Source: Clostridiales bacterium
GTDB taxonomy: Bacteria; Bacillota; Clostridia; Oscillospirales; Oscillospiraceae
Direction: 5' to 3'
NCBI GenBank assembly: GCA_012728025.1
Contig: JAAYFX010000029.1
Location: 1 to 14,420 of the forward strand
Length of the DNA stretch: 14,420 bases
Part shown: piece by piece, positions 14,411 through 14,420 of the stretch
How the letters are laid out: each line of letters starts with the position of its first letter
Position numbering within the stretch: the first letter of the stretch is position 1
Notes under the pieces: generated by a model
Databases searched by the model: none
Told to the model about the DNA's origin: nothing
The model's input: only the letters and a program-made list of their open reading frames with translations
Position numbers and translations under genes: made by a program

Positions 14411-14420
14411 CATTTGCGCC

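Noticed and set aside
1..14420. CRISPR arrays, insertion sequences, tRNA or rRNA genes
   Set aside because: No regularly spaced direct repeats, transposase motifs or cloverleaf/rRNA sequences were found by eye. Frequent AAGCTT strings reflect common Lys-Leu codon pairs, not a repeat.

Overview
This window is a tetrapyrrole/cobalamin biosynthesis locus with every recognisable gene on the + strand. The gene set suggests an anaerobic Firmicute of the class Clostridia: five-carbon-pathway hem genes mixed with cob/cbi genes, cobalt-precorrin (anaerobic-type) CbiC, a HemA-SirC fusion and a CobA-HemD fusion, strong purine-rich ribosome binding sites, and sigma-A-like promoters. I cannot name the genus from the sequence alone.

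Region 1 (3-9176) is one tightly packed operon whose promoter lies upstream of the window. The order is cobD (3' part only), cobQ/cbiP, cobO, cbiC, hemA-sirC, hemC, cobA-hemD, hemB, hemL. Several junctions overlap by a few bases (GTGA, TTGA, ATGA and CTGTGA types), which suggests translational coupling. Together the products convert glutamyl-tRNA to uroporphyrinogen III (HemA, HemL, HemB, HemC, HemD), then to precorrin-2 and sirohydrochlorin (CobA and SirC domains). They also cover one mid-pathway corrin step (CbiC) and the late steps of corrinoid adenosylation, side-chain amidation and aminopropanol arm supply (CobO, CobQ, CobD). No haem-specific gene (hemE onward) is visible, so the hem genes here look dedicated to corrinoid supply.

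Region 2 (9177-9994) is deoC, deoxyribose-phosphate aldolase, an apparent metabolic outsider.

Region 3 (about 10085-13287) is a cobalt uptake operon. A promoter is followed by a class-I cobalamin riboswitch with a strong intrinsic terminator, then cbiM, cbiN, cbiQ and cbiO, the four parts of an ECF-type cobalt importer. Cobalamin is therefore expected to shut off cobalt import by premature termination.

Region 4 (about 13362-14343) is a separate transcription unit. A good sigma-A promoter is followed by a leader of about 270 nt containing an intrinsic terminator and a competing antiterminator hairpin. It ends in one gene encoding a tandem-domain bacterial microcompartment shell protein closely resembling PduT, including the cysteine at position 38 that binds a [4Fe-4S] cluster in PduT. 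A perfect bidirectional terminator closes the unit. The last 30 bases hold a consensus -35 box followed by a dyad, possibly the start of another promoter.

The most unusual parts are the orphan PduT-like gene with its unassigned attenuator leader, the HemA-SirC fusion lacking a normal HemA dimerisation domain, and a CbiQ with an extra N-terminal membrane segment and a histidine cluster.
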